A DNA stretch of 19,544 bases from Anaerolineales bacterium (lineage in GTDB: Bacteria; Chloroflexota; Anaerolineae; Anaerolineales; DRMV01), in contig JALXBY010000170.1 in the NCBI GenBank assembly GCA_026991215.1, positions 1 to 19,544 of the forward strand, read 5' to 3'. Position numbers and translations under genes: made by a program. Below the pieces are notes generated by a model that was given only the letters and a program-made list of their open reading frames with translations, was not told where the DNA came from and made no database searches. Of the stretch, positions 13,130 through 19,544 are shown in pieces; positions within the stretch are counted from its first letter, which is position 1, and each line of letters opens with the position of its first letter.

Positions 13130-13968
13130 AGGCCGAGGGGCAAAGCCCCCCGTTGCGCAAACTGTTGCGGCAGTTCGGCATACGCCCCAAGCACCGGTTG
13201 GGGCAGCACTTCCTCGTGGACCAACGGCTGCTGCAGCGCATCGCGCAGGAGGCCGAGGCCGGCCCCCACGACCTGGTGCTGGAAATCGGCGCGGGCATCG
13301 GCAACCTGACCATGTTCCTGGCCCGGTCGGGCGCACAGGTCTATGCCGTGGAAGTGGACCCGGACCTGGCCCTCCTCTTCCGGCACCTGACCGCGGACTT
13401 CCCCAACGTCCATCTGGTGACCCAGGACGTCCTCCATCTCCCCCTGCAGGACCTGGTGGCCGCGCGGCCGTACATCGCGGTGGGCAACCTGCCTTACAAC
13501 ATCGCGTCCCGCATCCTGGAGAAACTCCTCCTGCAAGGCCCCCGGCCCCGGCGCCTCGTGGTGCTGGTGCAGAAGGAAGTGGCCGAACGCATGACCGCCG
13601 GGGCCGGACGCATGAACCGCCTGGGCCTGTTGGTCCAGCTCTTCGGCCGGCCGGAAATCCGGTTCACCGTGCCCGCCGGGGCCTTCGAGCCGCCGCCCGA
13701 AGTGGCCTCGGCCTTGGTGCGCATGGACCTTTACCCCCAGCCCCGGCTGGCAGAGGCCCGCATCCCCGCGTTCCTCCAATGGGTTCGGCAGGCCTTTGCC
13801 CAGCGGCGGAAGCACCTGGCCAAAACCCTGGCCTCCAGCACGCCCGGGGGCAAGGCCGCGCTCCGGCGGGCCCTGGTGGACCTGAACCTTTCCCCCAACG
13901 CCCGCCCCCAGGACCTGACCCTGGAGCAGTGGCTGGCCCTGTTCCAGGCCCTGCACGACCAGGGTTGA
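13114..13968 (+). CDS. rsmA: 16S rRNA (adenine(1518)-N6/adenine(1519)-N6)-dimethyltransferase
   Basis: This 284-residue RsmA/KsgA enzyme dimethylates two adjacent adenosines near the 3' end of 16S rRNA using SAM. Motifs in order: KHRLGQHFLVD (26-36), SAM-binding LEIGAGIGNLT (56-66), acidic AVEVDPDL (78-85), catalytic NLPYNI (125-130), and the FEPPPEV turn. The C-terminal helical domain is typical. Two starts are possible: ATG at 13114, with GGAG 8 bases upstream, or ATG at 13126, which overlaps the preceding stop as ATGA. I prefer 13114 on Shine-Dalgarno grounds, but the coupled start at 13126 is realistic and would shorten the protein by four residues. Confidence 0.96.
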   Translation: MDSPMKAEGQSPPLRKLLRQFGIRPKHRLGQHFLVDQRLLQRIAQEAEAGPHDLVLEIGAGIGNLTMFLARSGAQVYAVEVDPDLALLFRHLTADFPNVHLVTQDVLHLPLQDLVAARPYIAVGNLPYNIASRILEKLLLQGPRPRRLVVLVQKEVAERMTAGAGRMNRLGLLVQLFGRPEIRFTVPAGAFEPPPEVASALVRMDLYPQPRLAEARIPAFLQWVRQAFAQRRKHLAKTLASSTPGGKAALRRALVDLNLSPNARPQDLTLEQWLALFQALHDQG

Positions 13969-13992
13969 TTCCACATCGTGGGAGGAAACCCC

Positions 13993-14499
13993 ATGCGCTG
14001 GCGCTGGCAGCAACACCTCTTCGAAGTGGACCTGCTGGAACACGACCAGGACGCCCTGACCGCGCGGGTGAACGGCCAGGAAGTCCGGGTCCGGGTGCTG
14101 GCCGTGGACGGCCACGCGGTGGTGCTGGACGTGGACGGACGGCGGGTCCGGGTTTACCTCTACCGGGAAGGTCGCGACCTGTGGCTGGCCGTGGACGGTC
14201 GGACGTGGCGGTTGACGCCGGCGGCCCGGCGCGAAGCCCAGGCCGCGTCCACCGGTGCTGCCGGCGGGGATGGACGCCTGCGCGCGCCCGTTCCGGCCCA
14301 GGTGCGGGAGATTCGGGTGCAGCCCGGCGACCGGGTGCAGCCGGGGCAGGTGGTCGCGGTGCTGGAGGCCATGAAGATGGAGTTCCGCCTGCAGGCCCCC
14401 TTTGCCGGTGTGGTGCACGCAGTGGCCGCGCAGCCGGGGCAGGTGGTGGAACGGGACCAGGTGGTGGTGGAAATCCGTCCCGAAACGCCCCAGGCCTGA
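13993..14499 (+). CDS. Biotin carboxyl carrier-type protein
   Basis: This 168-residue protein has a C-terminal biotinyl/lipoyl-attachment domain (about 95-163) with the biotinylation motif EAMKM at 125-129 (Lys128), preceded by PAQVREIRVQPGDRVQPGQV and followed by the second half-barrel APFAGVVHAV, QPGQVV. The N-terminal part (1-80) is a strand-rich DVDGRRVRVYLYREG-type region like those of acyl-CoA carboxylase or pyruvate carboxylase carrier domains, joined by an Ala-rich linker (84-93). It would carry CO2 between a biotin carboxylase and a carboxyltransferase, but neither partner is in the window. I chose ATG 13993 because GGAGG lies 7 bases upstream; an in-frame GTG at 13978 is less likely. 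It is 24 bases after rsmA and presumably co-transcribed. Confidence 0.88.
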   Translation: MRWRWQQHLFEVDLLEHDQDALTARVNGQEVRVRVLAVDGHAVVLDVDGRRVRVYLYREGRDLWLAVDGRTWRLTPAARREAQAASTGAAGGDGRLRAPVPAQVREIRVQPGDRVQPGQVVAVLEAMKMEFRLQAPFAGVVHAVAAQPGQVVERDQVVVEIRPETPQA

Positions 14500-14542
14500 A
14501 CGGGTGCCCCTGCAAGGTCCGGCGAAGAACCCGTTGGGTTTT
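14499..14542 (+). terminator. Possible terminator after the biotin carrier gene
   Basis: AACGGGT (14499-14505) pairs with ACCCGTT (14529-14535), a 7-bp stem around a 23-base partly structured loop, followed by GGGTTTT. The stem begins in the stop codon. The loop is large and the T-tract short, so this is tentative. Confidence 0.35.
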
Positions 14543-14567
14543 CGGCCATTCCCCGCGGGCAACAGGC

Positions 14568-14573
14568 TATAAT
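14568..14573 (+). promoter_or_regulatory. Consensus -10 TATAAT upstream of the phosphatase gene
   Basis: A perfect TATAAT lies 32 bases before the ATG at 14606, in a spacer less GC-rich than its surroundings. No good -35 hexamer was found 16-18 bases upstream (GCCATT at 17). It probably starts the phosphatase-menG-helicase transcript near 14580. Confidence 0.55.
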
Positions 14574-14605
14574 CGTTTTCCCAAATCCCGTTCACGAGGG
14601 CAGCC

Positions 14606-15130
14606 ATGAAGGACAGGCCTGTCCCCACGCGGATTCTCTTCGTCTGTCTGGGCAACATCATCCGCAGCCCCCTGGCCGAGGCCATCTTCCGCCATCTGGC
14701 CCGGCAGCGGGGTGTGGAAAAGAAGTACCTGGTCGATTCTGCCGGGTTGGGCCCCTGGCATGTGGGCGAACCCGCAGACCCCCGTATGCGCCGCGTGGCC
14801 GAGCGTTACGGCATCCGCTACGACGAGCACCGGGCCCGCCTCTTCCGACCCCAGGACCTGGACGCCTTCGACCTCATCCTGGTGATGGACCAGGAGAACT
14901 GGGCCCAGTTGATGAGTTTCGCTTCCCTCAACCCCCGCTACCGGGAGAAAATCCGCTTCCTGCGGGAATTCGACCCCGAAGCCGGAGACCAGATGGAAGT
15001 GCCCGACCCCTACTACGACGGCATGGAGGACTTCGAGAAGGTGTTCCACATCATCTACCGTTCGGTGGAAGGGCTGCTGGACGCGCTGGAAACCGGGAAA
15101 ATCACCCTGCCCGCGCCCGAACAGGCCTGA
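14606..15130 (+). CDS. Low-molecular-weight protein-tyrosine-phosphatase family protein
   Basis: This 174-residue cytoplasmic protein carries the CX5R phosphate loop as CLGNIIRSP (14-22): nucleophile Cys14, Arg20 and Ser21. The second cysteine usual in CLGNICRS is Ile19, so the redox-protective disulfide of the eukaryotic-type enzymes cannot form; this is common in bacteria. The general acid lies in VPDPYYDG (132-139, Asp134). Bacterial relatives dephosphorylate tyrosine kinases of exopolysaccharide export, and others are arginine phosphatases or arsenate reductases; no kinase or ars gene is nearby. ATG 14606 has GAGGG 6 bases upstream. It is the first gene of a three-gene plus-strand unit. 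Confidence 0.93.
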   Translation: MKDRPVPTRILFVCLGNIIRSPLAEAIFRHLARQRGVEKKYLVDSAGLGPWHVGEPADPRMRRVAERYGIRYDEHRARLFRPQDLDAFDLILVMDQENWAQLMSFASLNPRYREKIRFLREFDPEAGDQMEVPDPYYDGMEDFEKVFHIIYRSVEGLLDALETGKITLPAPEQA

Positions 15131-15166
15131 CCGCAGGTGCACCCCCTCCTCCGACACACGTGAACC

Positions 15167-15871
15167 ATGACGCCAACGGAAAAATCCCCCACGCGCGTGC
15201 GGGCCATGTTCGCCCGCATCGCGCACCGCTATGACCTGCTCAACCGTCTGATGACCGGCGGGCAGGACCTGCGCTGGCGCCGGGACCTGATTGCCGGCCT
15301 CGACCTCCCCGAAGGGCCCTGGGTGCTGGACATCGGCGCGGGGACCGGGGACCTGGCCTTCGAGATCCTGCGCCAGCGGCCCGGGGCCCGGGTCGTGGCC
15401 GCGGACTTCACCCTGCCCATGATGTACGTGGGCCGGAAGCGGCCCGGCAGCCACCGGGTGCTGTGGACCGCGGCCGACACCCTGGCCCTCCCTTTCCCGG
15501 ACCGGACCTTCGACGCCGTGGTCTCGGGCTTTTTGTTGCGGAACGTAGCCGACCTGCCCCGGGCCCTGAAGGAGCACTTCCGCGTGCTGCGGGAAGGGGG
15601 CCGTTGGGCCGCGCTGGAGACCACTCCGCCGCCCCGGGGCCTGCTCCGGCCCTTCATCGCCGTGCATTTCCGGGTGGTCATTCCCTTGCTGGGCTGGCTT
15701 TTGGCTGGCGACCGGGAGGCCTACCGCTACCTGCCCCGCACCACCGAGCACTTCCTGCCGCCGGAAGAGATGGCCCGCTTGCTGCACCAGGCCGGTTTCG
15801 TGGACGTGCAGGCCCGGCCCCGGATGTTGGGCACCGTGGCCCTGTACTTCGCCCGCAAACCCCCGGCGTGA
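15167..15871 (+). CDS. menG: Demethylmenaquinone methyltransferase (UbiE/MenG family)
   Basis: This 234-residue SAM-dependent enzyme makes the last C-methylation in menaquinone synthesis. The family signature FARIAHRYDLLNRLMTGGQD (15-34) ends in LRWRR. The SAM loop is VLDIGAGTGDLAFEIL (53-68) and the acidic strand VVAADFTLPMM (76-86). ADTLALPFPDRTFDAVVSGF and LRNVADLPRALKEHFRVLR follow in standard order. The length matches the family (about 230-250). ATG 15167 has no good Shine-Dalgarno sequence, so translation may rely on the upstream gene or a weak site. The 3' end lies 41 bases before the helicase gene. Ubiquinone use is less likely than menaquinone in this sort of bacterium, but the sequence alone does not decide. 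Confidence 0.93.
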   Translation: MTPTEKSPTRVRAMFARIAHRYDLLNRLMTGGQDLRWRRDLIAGLDLPEGPWVLDIGAGTGDLAFEILRQRPGARVVAADFTLPMMYVGRKRPGSHRVLWTAADTLALPFPDRTFDAVVSGFLLRNVADLPRALKEHFRVLREGGRWAALETTPPPRGLLRPFIAVHFRVVIPLLGWLLAGDREAYRYLPRTTEHFLPPEEMARLLHQAGFVDVQARPRMLGTVALYFARKPPA

Positions 15872-15912
15872 AGGGGGCGTTGCACATCCCCAACCCACGA
15901 AAGGGAACGCCC

Positions 15913-18084
15913 ATGCACGAACCGTCCAAATCGCTGGACGACCTTCTGAACGAACTCAACCCCCAACAGCGGGAGGCCGTGACCGCGCCCCCCGGCCCTG
16001 TGCTCGTGTGGGCCGGACCCGGTTCGGGCAAGACGCGCGTGCTGACCTACCGCATTGCCTACCTGGTTCTGGGCCTGGGCGTTTCGCCCTGGAACATCCT
16101 GGCGGTTACCTTCACCAACAAGGCCGCGCGGGAAATGAAAGAGCGCCTGGGCCCGCTTTTGGGCATACGGGCCGAGAACCTGACCGTAGGCACCTTCCAC
16201 GCCTTCTGCGCCCGCTTCCTCCGGCTGGAGCACACCTATCACCCCTTCGGCCAGCGCTTCGTGATTGCCGATACCGAGGACCAGCGCCGGCTGCTCAAAC
16301 AGGCCATGGAGGACGTGGAAGTTTCCGATGTAATATACCCCCTGGCCTCGGTCCATGCCGCCATCTCCCGGGCCAAGAACGAAGGCATCTGGCCCAAGGG
16401 GTTCCCCACATCTTCCCCCCGGCAGCGGACCATCGCCCGCATCTACCGCCGCTACCAGGAACTGCTCCTGGCCTCCAAAGCCATGGACTTCGACGACCTG
16501 CTCCTCTGGGCCGTTCGTATTCTGGAGGAAAACCCTGGGGTGCGGGAGAAGTGGGCCGAGCGCTACCAGCACATCCTGGTCGATGAGTTTCAGGATACGA
16601 ACATGCTGCAGTACCAACTGGCCCGGCTGCTGGCCCAAAAGCACCGCAACCTGTTCGTGGTGGGCGACATGGACCAGGCCATCTACAGTTGGCGGGGCGC
16701 GGATTACCGCAACCTGGAACGCTTCCAGAAGGACTTCCCTGAGGCCCGCACCATCCCCCTGGAGGAGAACTACCGTTCCACCCAGCACATCCTGGATGCG
16801 GCCCTGGGGGTGATTCGGCCCCTGCACCGGCGGCCCAAACGCCTGTTCACCCGCAAGGGCCGCGGGGCCAAGGTCACCCTCAAATACGTCAACAACCCTT
16901 ACGACGAAGCCGACTTCGTAATCGAGACCCTGCTTGCGCTGACCCGCCGGGGCGAGGCCCGCCTGGGGGATTTCGCCATCATGTACCGGACCAACGCCCA
17001 GTCCCGGGTGCTGGAGGAGCGCTTCCTGGCCCATCGGGTGCCCTACCACGTGGTGGGCACGCAGCGCTTTTATGGCCGCAAAGAGGTCAAGGACCTGCTG
17101 GCCTACCTGCGCCTGGCCTACAACCCCGAGGACGAAAGCAGCCTGCTGCGGGTCATCAACGTGCCCCCGCGGGGCATTGGGATGAAGACCCTGGCCCTGT
17201 TGCGGAACCTGGCCCGGCGGATGGGCTCCGCGTCCGGCCTGGTCTTGCTGGAACTGGCCCGCAAGCCCGAGGCCTTCCGCGATGGGCTGAGCGGCCGGTC
17301 CCGGCGGGTGTTGATGCAATTCGCTTCCCTGCTGGCCGAACTGGTGGAACTTGGGGCCACCCTCAGCCCCCTGGCGCTGCTGGATTGGGTTCTCGAAAAC
17401 ATTGCGTACCGGGCCTACCTGGAGAAGGAAAGCCGCACTTCCGAGGAATTCACCCAGCGGTGGAGCAACGTGGAGGAACTGCGACGCCTGGCGGGCGACT
17501 ACCCCGCGGGCGGGCTGGAGGCCTTCCTGGAAGACGTGGCCCTGGTTTCCGACCAGGATACCCTGGGGGACGAAGGCGCGCCGACCCTGCTCACCCTGCA
17601 CGCGGCCAAGGGGCTGGAGTTCCCCATCGTGTTCATCGTGGGCCTGGTGGAAGGTCTGCTCCCCCACAGCCGTTCCACCACCCAGGAACAGGTGGACGAG
17701 GAGCGACGGCTGTTCTACGTGGGCATTACCCGGGCCAAGGAGCGGCTGTACCTGGTCGTACCGGAGAGCCGCTGGGCCTTTGGGGAATGGGAACCCCTCA
17801 AGCCCTCCCGCTTCTTGCAGGACCTGCCGGTCGAGGTCCTGACGGGGGACGTGGATCGACTGTTCCCCCAAGCGGTGGTCCGCCGGCGGCAGCGGCGGAA
17901 GGCGGCCCCGATGCGACCTCCGGTGTACCGGAAGGGGATGCGCGTACGGCACCCCCGCTGGGGCCTGGGCACCGTGGTGGATGTGGAAGACGCGGGCGGG
18001 GACCAGATTCTCATGATTACCTTCACCGACGGGCGGACCCGGCCCTTCCTGGCTTCCATGGCCCCCCTGGAGCCAGTGGACTGA
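15913..18084 (+). CDS. pcrA: ATP-dependent DNA helicase, UvrD/PcrA family (SF1A)
   Basis: This 723-residue 3'-5' helicase of nucleotide-excision repair and replication-conflict handling has a full set of motifs: Q-motif LNPQQREAV (15-23); Walker A AGPGSGKT (34-41); Ia VTFTNKAAREM; II DEFQD (224-228); III GDMDQAIYSWRGA; IV EENYRST; V LTLHAAKGLEFPIVF; VI YVGITRAKERLYL. A C-terminal Tudor-like segment (about 675-723, RVRHPRWGLGTVVDVED) matches the RNA-polymerase-interacting tail of PcrA/UvrD. The length is typical (E. coli UvrD 720). I chose ATG 15913, with AAGGGAA a few bases upstream, because LDDLLNELNPQQ then starts the protein as in relatives; the longer frame back to 15463 overlaps menG and is rejected. 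It is the last gene of its unit. Confidence 0.96.
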   Translation: MHEPSKSLDDLLNELNPQQREAVTAPPGPVLVWAGPGSGKTRVLTYRIAYLVLGLGVSPWNILAVTFTNKAAREMKERLGPLLGIRAENLTVGTFHAFCARFLRLEHTYHPFGQRFVIADTEDQRRLLKQAMEDVEVSDVIYPLASVHAAISRAKNEGIWPKGFPTSSPRQRTIARIYRRYQELLLASKAMDFDDLLLWAVRILEENPGVREKWAERYQHILVDEFQDTNMLQYQLARLLAQKHRNLFVVGDMDQAIYSWRGADYRNLERFQKDFPEARTIPLEENYRSTQHILDAALGVIRPLHRRPKRLFTRKGRGAKVTLKYVNNPYDEADFVIETLLALTRRGEARLGDFAIMYRTNAQSRVLEERFLAHRVPYHVVGTQRFYGRKEVKDLLAYLRLAYNPEDESSLLRVINVPPRGIGMKTLALLRNLARRMGSASGLVLLELARKPEAFRDGLSGRSRRVLMQFASLLAELVELGATLSPLALLDWVLENIAYRAYLEKESRTSEEFTQRWSNVEELRRLAGDYPAGGLEAFLEDVALVSDQDTLGDEGAPTLLTLHAAKGLEFPIVFIVGLVEGLLPHSRSTTQEQVDEERRLFYVGITRAKERLYLVVPESRWAFGEWEPLKPSRFLQDLPVEVLTGDVDRLFPQAVVRRRQRRKAAPMRPPVYRKGMRVRHPRWGLGTVVDVEDAGGDQILMITFTDGRTRPFLASMAPLEPVD

Positions 18085-18105
18085 TGGGGGAGAGGTGCGT
18101 CAGGC

Positions 18106-18130
18106 TTTCCCCAAGCCAATGTGGGGGAAA
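18106..18130 (+). terminator. Stem-loop after the helicase gene
   Basis: TTTCCCC (18106-18112) pairs with GGGGAAA (18124-18130) around an 11-base loop, 21 bases past the helicase stop. There is no plus-strand T-tract after it, so it may be a 3' stabiliser or weak terminator in this convergent spacer. Confidence 0.4.
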
Positions 18131-18166
18131 CAACAAAAGACCGGGCCGCTGCTGACCCGGCCGGTC
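18131..18166 (-). terminator. Intrinsic terminator of rpsT
   Basis: On the minus strand, GACCGGCC (18166-18159) pairs with GGCCCGGTC (18147-18139) with one bulged C, followed by TTTTGTTGTTT. It lies 40 bases past the rpsT stop codon and also blocks reading into the convergent helicase gene. Confidence 0.75.
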
Positions 18167-18205
18167 GGTTGAGGGAGGAGGGGCCGCCGCGCGCCCTGGC
18201 TGGGG

Positions 18206-18514
18206 CTACGCGGCCACGTTTTCGGGCGTTTCGCCCTGGGCTTCTTGTGCCTGCAACAGGGCGTTGAGCCGGCGCATCAACCGGCTTTTGCGCCGGGCCA
18301 CGTTGTTCTTGTGGAGAATACCCTTGGCCGCGGCCTTGTCCAGGGCCTTGATGGCCATGCGGGTGTAGTAAATCGCGTTCTGCACATCGCCGGCGGCCAT
18401 GGCCTTGAGGGCCTTCTTGCTGAAGGTCTTGGCCCGGCCCCGGAACCACAGGTTGCGCAACCGGCGCTTCTGGTTCTGGCGCAACCGCTTCTTGGCCGAA
18501 CGAGTGTTGGGCAA
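18206..18514 (-). CDS. rpsT: 30S ribosomal protein S20
   Basis: This 102-residue primary 16S rRNA-binding ribosomal protein is a helical, very basic polypeptide beginning MPNTRSAKKRLRQNQKRRLR, followed by KALKAMAAGD, AAAKGILHKNNVARRKSRLM and a short acidic tail. All are S20 landmarks. The start codon is TTG (minus-strand codon at 18514-18512), fixed by the GGGAGG 6 bases upstream and by the universal M-P-N/A-x-x-S-A-x-K-R opening; no ATG is available. It has its own promoter (18553-18581) and terminator. E. coli rpsT also begins with UUG, which there contributes to autoregulation; whether that holds here is inference. The C-terminal tail (about 15 residues, AQEAQGETPENVAA) is longer than in E. 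coli S20. Confidence 0.96.
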   Translation of the reverse strand: MPNTRSAKKRLRQNQKRRLRNLWFRGRAKTFSKKALKAMAAGDVQNAIYYTRMAIKALDKAAAKGILHKNNVARRKSRLMRRLNALLQAQEAQGETPENVAA

Positions 18515-18552
18515 GGCACACCTCCCACGGACCGGAATCTACAGCGGGCCTC

Positions 18553-18581
18553 ATTGTAGCGCGAACCTGGGTATGTGTCCA
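18553..18581 (-). promoter_or_regulatory. Sigma-70-type promoter for rpsT
   Basis: On the minus strand, TGGACA (18576-18581) and TACAAT (18553-18558) are separated by 17 bases; each matches the consensus at 5 of 6 positions. Transcription would start near 18546, about 32 bases before the TTG start. The spacer from here to moaC (18582-18700) shows nothing else identifiable. Confidence 0.75.
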
Positions 18582-18700
18582 GCCGAATGGGGCTTTGGGC
18601 TTTGGCAGGCGTTCCCCCGTCGTTTATGGAATCCCCTCCCTCTGGCGGCCTGAGACAACTTTATGTATCCCGGCCCGGGGCCGCGGTAGCACGTGGCTTT

Positions 18701-18742
18701 TATCGTCGTTCGTCGGTGGTCGGTGGTCGATGGTTGTTCGAT
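18701..18742 (+). repeat. Heptanucleotide tandem repeat array C (6 units, degenerate at the ends)
   Basis: The plus-strand heptads are TATCGTC, GTTCGTC, GGTGGTC, GGTGGTC, GATGGTT and GTTCGAT. The central three fit GNTSGTC exactly. It begins 12 bases past the moaC stop codon (stop at 18755-18757), in the spacer before the rpsT promoter. It has the same orientation as array B and the opposite of array A. Confidence 0.85.
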
Positions 18743-18754
18743 CGTTGGGGGTGG

Positions 18755-19240
18755 TTATTCCAGGCGGACGTCGCCGCTTTTGCCCCCGCGTTTTTCCACC
18801 AGGCGGATGTTGGTGATGCGCACGCTCTTTTCCACGGCCTTGAGCATGTCGTAGACGGTCAAAGCCGCGACTGCGACCGCGGTGAGGGCTTCCATTTCCA
18901 CGCCGGTTCGGGCCCTGGTGCGTACGGTGGCGGTGATTTCCACACCGGGCCACTCAGGGCGCAGTTGCAGCCCCACGTCGATGTGGGTCAGGGGCAGGGG
19001 ATGGCACAGGGGGATGAGTTCCCAGGTCCGTTTGGCCGCCTGGATGCCGGCCAGTTGCGCGGTGGTGAGCACGTCGCCTTTCTTGAGCGCGCCCTGGCGC
19101 AACAGGGCGAAGGTTTCGGGTTGCATGTGCACCTCGCCCCGGGCCACCGCGACACGTTCGGTGGGTTCTTTCGCACCGACATCGACCATGTGCACCGAGC
19201 CATCCTGGGCAACATGGGTAAGCCGAGGTTCCTGGGCCAT
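18755..19240 (-). CDS. moaC: Cyclic pyranopterin monophosphate synthase
   Basis: This 161-residue enzyme of molybdenum-cofactor synthesis converts the MoaA product 3',8-cyclo-GTP to cyclic pyranopterin monophosphate. The family patterns are complete: MVDVGAKE (18-25), the KKGDVLTTAQLAGIQAAKRT helix, LIPLCHPLPLTH with the active-site Cys-His, and GVEMEALTAVAVAALTVYDM followed by LKA, which carries the catalytic Asp and Lys (DMLK). The terminal KRGGKSGD is the usual glycine-rich end. I chose ATG at 19238-19240 because GGAGG lies 7 bases upstream; the longer frame crosses the terminator and the tRNA-Leu gene. No other moa gene is in the window. It may supply cofactor for a molybdenum hydroxylase, but a link to the FAD subunit at 8392-9174 is only inference. 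Confidence 0.96.
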   Translation of the reverse strand: MAQEPRLTHVAQDGSVHMVDVGAKEPTERVAVARGEVHMQPETFALLRQGALKKGDVLTTAQLAGIQAAKRTWELIPLCHPLPLTHIDVGLQLRPEWPGVEITATVRTRARTGVEMEALTAVAVAALTVYDMLKAVEKSVRITNIRLVEKRGGKSGDVRLE

Positions 19241-19290
19241 GGGTTTTCCTCCGGTTCTGGGAAAGCAGGGATTTGATAACCCTCGTTTTG

Positions 19291-19317
19291 CGAAAAAGAA
19301 CCCGGCCCACGGCCGGG
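19291..19317 (-). terminator. Intrinsic terminator after tRNA-Leu
   Basis: CCCGGCC (19301-19307) and GGCCGGG (19311-19317) form a 7-bp GC stem with a 3-base loop. On the minus strand it is followed by TTCTTTTTCG. It lies five bases after the tRNA 3' end and separates tRNA-Leu from moaC. Confidence 0.88.
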
Positions 19318-19321
19318 CTTG

Positions 19322-19404
19322 TGGGGCGAGCGGGACTCGAACCCGCACGGGCCAAGCCCAGAGGATTTTAAGTCCCCCGCGTCTGCCAGTTCCGCCATCG
19401 CCCC
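19322..19404 (-). tRNA. tRNA-Leu (anticodon UAA)
   Basis: The 83-base class II tRNA has acceptor GGGGCGA pairing with TCGCCCC, D-arm region TGGCGGAACTGGCAGACGC, anticodon loop CTTAAAA (anticodon TAA), long variable arm TGGGCTTGGCCC and T-arm GCGGG-TTCGAGT-CCCGC. The discriminator base is A. CCA is not encoded; the next bases are CA. Confidence 0.97.
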
Positions 19405-19415
19405 AGGCGTGTTTC

Positions 19416-19444
19416 ATTCTATCGACCATGTTGGAGGGGGTCAA
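19416..19444 (-). promoter_or_regulatory. Sigma-70-type promoter for tRNA-Leu
   Basis: On the minus strand, TTGACC (19439-19444) and TAGAAT (19416-19421) are separated by exactly 17 bases; the -35 matches the consensus at 4 of 6 positions and the -10 at 5 of 6. Transcription would start near 19409, about five bases before the mature tRNA 5' end. Confidence 0.75.
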
Positions 19445-19544
19445 GCAAACCTGGGCGGACCTGGGGGGTGCATGCAAATGTTGCCGAAGGGGGAAAGAAA
19501 AAGAGAGGCTCCTAACGCTGATCCTTTATCACAAGTGGTGAGGA
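19445..19544 (+). other. Probable 5' leader of a plus-strand gene beyond the right edge
   Basis: This 100-base stretch has no gene. Its last bases, AAGTGGTGAGGA, look like a Shine-Dalgarno sequence leading into a gene just outside the window on the plus strand, and a purine-rich tract lies at 19481-19515. No promoter could be assigned with confidence. Confidence 0.35.

Noticed and set aside
15463..15912. N-terminal extension of the helicase frame by 150 codons
   Set aside because: It overlaps menG completely, has a Pro/Arg/Gly-rich shadow composition, and the normal UvrD start is at 15913.
15727..17952. A 741-codon minus-strand open frame opposite the UvrD/PcrA helicase
   Set aside because: Its product is Gln/Gly/His/Val rich, has no credible start context, and the plus strand carries the full set of helicase motifs.
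19241..19477. N-terminal extension of moaC by 79 codons
   Set aside because: It would run through the intrinsic terminator and the tRNA-Leu gene; the Shine-Dalgarno sequence and family alignment place the start at 19240.

Overview
The window is high-GC, densely packed bacterial DNA. The gene content (NADPH-dependent F420 reductase, menaquinone-type MenG, a xanthine-dehydrogenase-family FAD subunit, a methionyl-tRNA synthetase with a four-cysteine zinc knuckle, a 3D/G5-domain envelope protein) and the short AGGAGG-led spacers fit a thermophilic or moderately thermophilic Chloroflexota of the Anaerolineae/Thermoflexia kind. That placement is inference: the window holds no rRNA gene. Nothing indicates a phage, insertion sequence, integron or CRISPR array. 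It reads as ordinary chromosome carrying a few unusual genes and an unusual intergenic repeat.

Layout. On the minus strand, read from high to low coordinates: tRNA-Leu(UAA) with its own promoter and a terminator; moaC; rpsT (TTG start) with its own promoter and terminator; then, after a plus-strand block, a zinc-ribbon protein and the lipoprotein livK; a strong terminator-like hairpin; a protoglobin fused to a MoaD-like beta-grasp domain; a lone FAD subunit of the xanthine dehydrogenase/CO dehydrogenase family; npdG; the livH-livM-livG-livF-acylphosphatase operon; tRNA-Pro(UGG) with a near-ideal promoter; a 102-residue unknown; metG; and a NERD-like protein that runs off the left edge. The plus-strand block (11879-18084) has two units: 3D/G5 envelope protein, rsmA and a biotin carrier protein; then a low-molecular-weight tyrosine-phosphatase-family protein, menG and a UvrD/PcrA helicase.

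How they work together. LivK with LivHMGF would form a complete branched-chain-amino-acid-type (HAAT) ABC importer, although livK lies about 2.7 kb upstream of livH with three redox-type genes between them. The globin/beta-grasp gene and the FAD subunit are 51 bases apart and probably co-transcribed. The pairing suggests a heme- and flavin-linked function, possibly connected to molybdenum enzymes, but no molybdenum or iron-sulfur subunit is nearby.

The two observations I would look at first are the protoglobin-beta-grasp fusion beside an orphan, motif-degenerate FAD subunit, and a degenerate heptanucleotide tandem repeat (consensus GNTSGTC). The repeat occurs at three separate intergenic places, each starting 12-15 bases past the stop codon of a minus-strand gene. 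Very long open frames opposite metG and the helicase are GC-driven shadows and were left out.
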